NCBI GenBank assembly: GCA_017530275.1
Contig: JAFXMP010000349.1
Span: 1 to 8,112 of the forward strand
DNA: 8,112 nucleotides
From: Clostridia bacterium
GTDB lineage: Bacteria > Bacillota_A > Clostridia > Christensenellales > Aristaeellaceae
Reading direction: 5' to 3'
The notes under the pieces are model-generated. The model was given only the letters and a program-made list of their open reading frames with translations, did not search any database and had not been told where the DNA came from. Below, one piece after another: positions 6,418 through 8,112 of the stretch; within the stretch, counting starts at the first letter, position 1, and each line of letters starts with the position of its first letter. The position numbers and the translations under genes are program-made.

Positions 6418-7476
6418 ATGCGCAGGGGAAAAAACGAAAAGAAAAAACTCCGATCCGTTCTTTCGGATATATGCCTGGCGATGCTGGCCCTGGCACTTTG
6501 CTGGCTGCTGCTCGACGGCAGGAACACTCCCCTTAACGAAGAAAAACAGGTGAGCTATTCCCTGACAGAAAGGAAAGCGCAGGCAGCGGAGGTATACCAC
6601 GCCTGTGCGGACAAGCTACGGGACGCTTTGCCGGGGATCGTCTGCTGGGGCGACGAGGCCGCGGTGGGGAACGGGGAAGGATCGCTGGCCGGCAAACTGT
6701 ACCGATGGGCAAACGAAGCCCTGTTGACTGATCTGGAAGACGCCTTCGCGTTTCAAACGAATTTCTATAATATATTGGATCTAAAAATCCGCGTAAAAAA
6801 TATGGGCGTCGGCAATGAAGGCATGAGCGAGCTCCTGGTCCGCTGCGGCGCAAAATCGCTCCTGCTCGCGGAGGATTATTCCATTCCTGTGTACGGCTAT
6901 ATGTCCAATGTGCGTCTCATGGACGAAGACGGGCATGAACTGCATTTTGCCGAACAAAAATTTGCGAAATTCGACAGGACCGTGATCGGCGGCGTTCAGG
7001 GCTACCTGTATATCGGTACTGGAAGCTATGATAAAACGCATCCCATGCTGGCCTATGCCAGAGAGTTTCAGGGACAAAGCATCACCCTCCCGAAAGGAAG
7101 CAAGGTGGAAACGGAAAGCGCCGCGGCCTATCGGCAGTATCTGCCCATTCTTTTCTTCCAAACCACCTTGGGCCAGACGGAGGAAACGTTCATCCAGGCG
7201 CTGACCAGCATCTTGAATTTCCATCAAAACCCGGGCGGATACTATGTGGTCATCGTCTGTACAGAGGAACATACGACGCTGGATGACGCGCTGACGGACG
7301 CGTTTGGGCCGCGGTATATCCGGGCGGAAAAAAGCGCGAGCGAAATGCGGAAAACGGATTACAGCCGGCTGGCCGAAAAAGTATATGCCTGTATTGACAG
7401 CCAGGGAGGATTTGACGCGGTGCGGGAAGCTGTTCAGGCGGCGATGGTACGGCTGGGGGAAATCAACAGCCTGTGA
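6418..7476 (+). CDS. Membrane-anchored SGNH-hydrolase-like protein, probably catalytically inactive
   Basis: 352 residues. A basic N-terminus and one hydrophobic segment (about 14-32) suggest a signal-anchor with an extracellular body. The order of motifs follows clostridial GDSL/SGNH esterase-like proteins: PGIVCWGDE (72-80), NMGVG (128-132), AEDYSIP, IGGVQGYLYI, PILFFQTTLG (243-252), YVVIVCT and a final helix ending AEKVY. The catalytic positions are changed: the block I Ser (GDS) is Glu80; the Asn expected after PIxFxG is absent (QTTLG); and where the family has D-x-x-H-F-N-x-x-G-Y, Ser306 and Glu309 precede Asp314-Tyr315. Hence it is probably a pseudoenzyme or binding protein; the family comparison is from memory. 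An in-frame stop at 6403 rules out a longer start; the ribosome site (GGAA, 6407-6410) is weak. A poor -10 (TATGAT, 6398-6403) lies upstream. Confidence 0.72.
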   Translation: MRRGKNEKKKLRSVLSDICLAMLALALCWLLLDGRNTPLNEEKQVSYSLTERKAQAAEVYHACADKLRDALPGIVCWGDEAAVGNGEGSLAGKLYRWANEALLTDLEDAFAFQTNFYNILDLKIRVKNMGVGNEGMSELLVRCGAKSLLLAEDYSIPVYGYMSNVRLMDEDGHELHFAEQKFAKFDRTVIGGVQGYLYIGTGSYDKTHPMLAYAREFQGQSITLPKGSKVETESAAAYRQYLPILFFQTTLGQTEETFIQALTSILNFHQNPGGYYVVIVCTEEHTTLDDALTDAFGPRYIRAEKSASEMRKTDYSRLAEKVYACIDSQGGFDAVREAVQAAMVRLGEINSL

Positions 7477-7494
7477 TTCGGAAGGGATGCGCAT

Positions 7495-7519
7495 GGAGCC
7501 GCCACGGGTCTTCGGCTCC
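7495..7519 (+). repeat. Inverted repeat between the SGNH-like and PqqD-like genes
   Basis: GGAGCCG (7495-7501) and CGGCTCC (7513-7519) can form a 7-bp GC-rich stem with an 11-base loop, 18 bases after the SGNH-like stop codon. No T-run follows, so it is not a typical terminator. It could slow read-through or protect an mRNA end; it may also be chance in GC-rich DNA. Confidence 0.35.
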
Positions 7520-7588
7520 CTCGCCTGGGCTGCATATGGATATCAGGGCGGCGGAAAAACCCTATCACACAATAAAGGAAGCATGACC

Positions 7589-7849
7589 ATGAAGCTGAAA
7601 AAGGAATTCATCACCTACGAGACCGACACGGAATCCATGCTCGTCCCCGCGGGGGGCGCAGGCTGGGCCGGCCTGGTAAAGGGCAACAAGACGCTGGGGG
7701 CCATCCTGAGCCTGCTGAAAGAGGATACGACGGAAGACGCGGTCATCATCGCCATGAAGGCCCGCTTTGACGCGCCGGAGGAAATCATTGCCCGGGACGT
7801 GCGGAAGGCGCTGGCAGCGCTGCACAAAATCGGAGCGTTGGATGAATAA
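7589..7849 (+). CDS. PqqD-like protein (RRE-type peptide-binding fold)
   Basis: 86 residues from the ATG at 7589, which has AAAGGAAG (7574-7581) seven bases upstream. The protein starts MKLKKEFITYETDTESMLVP, has a short Gly-rich turn, then LVKGNKTLGAILSLLKEDTT, and ends in a helical part with ARDVRKALAALHKIGALDE. This is the normal length and layout of PqqD-family proteins: an N-terminal beta hairpin, the core 'N-x-T-G/L-x-x-I/L-x-x-L-L' helix, and a D-V-x-x-x-L-x-x-L-x-x-x-G-x-L ending. Family members bind the leader part of a peptide and present it to modifying enzymes (PQQ, lasso and other RiPP pathways), though many clostridial copies are uncharacterised. Upstream in-frame ATGs exist at 7583 (too close to the ribosome site), 7493 and 7487. 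It lies between the SGNH-like gene and a nucleotidyltransferase gene and is probably co-transcribed with both. Confidence 0.8.
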   Translation: MKLKKEFITYETDTESMLVPAGGAGWAGLVKGNKTLGAILSLLKEDTTEDAVIIAMKARFDAPEEIIARDVRKALAALHKIGALDE

Positions 7850-7997
7850 GCTGTTCAAGCGCGCATAAGAACAGATCTGGCCAGGAAAACCTGGCATAGC
7901 TTACAGACAGAACGGCTGTGATCGTGACGCGCCGTCCTGCCTTATTGTTCAACTGTGTCCAAATACTGCGTTTTACGGAAAGCGGGGCGAAAGCGAG
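7850..7997 (+). other. Gap between the PqqD-like and nucleotidyltransferase genes
   Basis: The 148-base gap holds a small hairpin, GCCAGG (7880-7885) with an AAAA loop and CCTGGC (7890-7895), without a T-run. An ATG at 7842-7844 overlaps the PqqD-like stop (ATGAATAA) and opens an eight-codon frame, MNKLFKRA, ending at TAA 7866-7868. After that TAA the same frame stays open into the nucleotidyltransferase. I see no promoter or terminator that I would defend. Confidence 0.4.
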
Positions 7998-8112
7998 ATG
8001 ACGCTGGAAGAATACAGGGTGTCAGCGGAAAACGTGATCTATCTTGCCGCCTGCATGGTCAACGGGGTCAAACCGAACGCAAAGCGCGTGGCTGGAATGA
8101 ATTTGGAGCAGC
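7998..8112 (+). CDS. Nucleotidyltransferase family protein (NTP_transf_5 type), N-terminal fragment
   Basis: Only 38 codons are present before the right edge. They read MTLEEYRVSAENVIYLAACM, VNGVKPNAKRVAGMNLEQ. From memory, the uncharacterised nucleotidyltransferases of Bacillota (Pfam NTP_transf_5) begin with a helix carrying 'N-x-I-Y-L-A-x-C-x-V-N-G-x-x-P-x-x-x-R-V-A-x-M-x-L-x-x-L', which this matches closely. The catalytic part lies outside the window, so activity cannot be assessed. No good Shine-Dalgarno site precedes the ATG at 7998, and no ATG, GTG or TTG occurs in this frame between it and the stop at 7866. Such proteins are found beside PqqD-like genes in lasso-peptide clusters and elsewhere; the natural substrate is generally unknown. 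Confidence 0.7.
   Translation, partial: MTLEEYRVSAENVIYLAACMVNGVKPNAKRVAGMNLEQ

Noticed and set aside
7544..7561. P-loop-like GYQGGGKT in the frame upstream of the PqqD-like start
   Set aside because: There is no surrounding nucleotide-binding fold, the segment is short and probably not translated; the Gly-Lys-Thr is likely chance.
7880..7895. Hairpin GCCAGG-AAAA-CCTGGC as a terminator after the PqqD-like gene
   Set aside because: Only six base pairs and no T-run follows, so it does not meet the pattern of an intrinsic terminator.

Overview
The window reads as a chromosomal piece of a Gram-positive Bacillota, most likely a gut or rumen Clostridia (Eubacteriales/Christensenellales type). The signs are strong AAGGAGG-type ribosome binding sites, moderately high GC, and a secreted protein built from modules that I know mainly from clostridial surface proteins. 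No mobile element, tRNA, rRNA or CRISPR array is visible.

Layout. (1) 1-164, minus strand: the N-terminal end of a PutP-type sodium/proline symporter, cut by the window edge, with its own promoter. (2) 165-517: a divergent intergenic region with one promoter on each strand and a leader of about 170 nt for the gene to the right. (3) 518-5440: one gene for a 1640-residue secreted protein. It has a signal peptide, a 16-residue Gln-rich repeat stalk, a duplicated 'AGVF' domain whose copies are separated by a Glu/Gln/Thr stalk, a Lys/Glu/Gly repeat stalk, a transglutaminase-like domain with a visible Cys-His-Asp triad, a BspA-type leucine-rich repeat segment, a bacterial-repeat beta domain, and a C-terminal module common in clostridial surface proteins. 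(4) 5465-5566: a 33-residue peptide with an 'EDIITTSGE' motif. (5) 5665-6309: an exported Pro/Thr/Lys repeat protein, perhaps a lipoprotein, followed by a clear intrinsic terminator. Genes 3 to 5 have short gaps and no internal terminator, so they probably form one transcript.

(6) After the terminator comes a second group: a membrane-anchored SGNH-hydrolase-like protein that has lost all its expected catalytic residues (6418-7476), a PqqD-like protein (7589-7849), and the first 38 codons of an NTP_transf_5-type nucleotidyltransferase (7998 to the edge). This group continues past the window. PqqD-like protein plus nucleotidyltransferase is a pairing known from peptide-modification loci such as lasso-peptide clusters of Bacillota, so the identity of the next genes would decide its meaning.

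Idea worth testing: the large surface protein carries a Gln-rich, Lys-free stalk and a Lys-rich, Gln-free stalk in the same chain as a transglutaminase-like domain, and its operon partner is a Lys-rich stalk. This could be a self-crosslinking surface fibre, but it could equally be unrelated disordered spacers.
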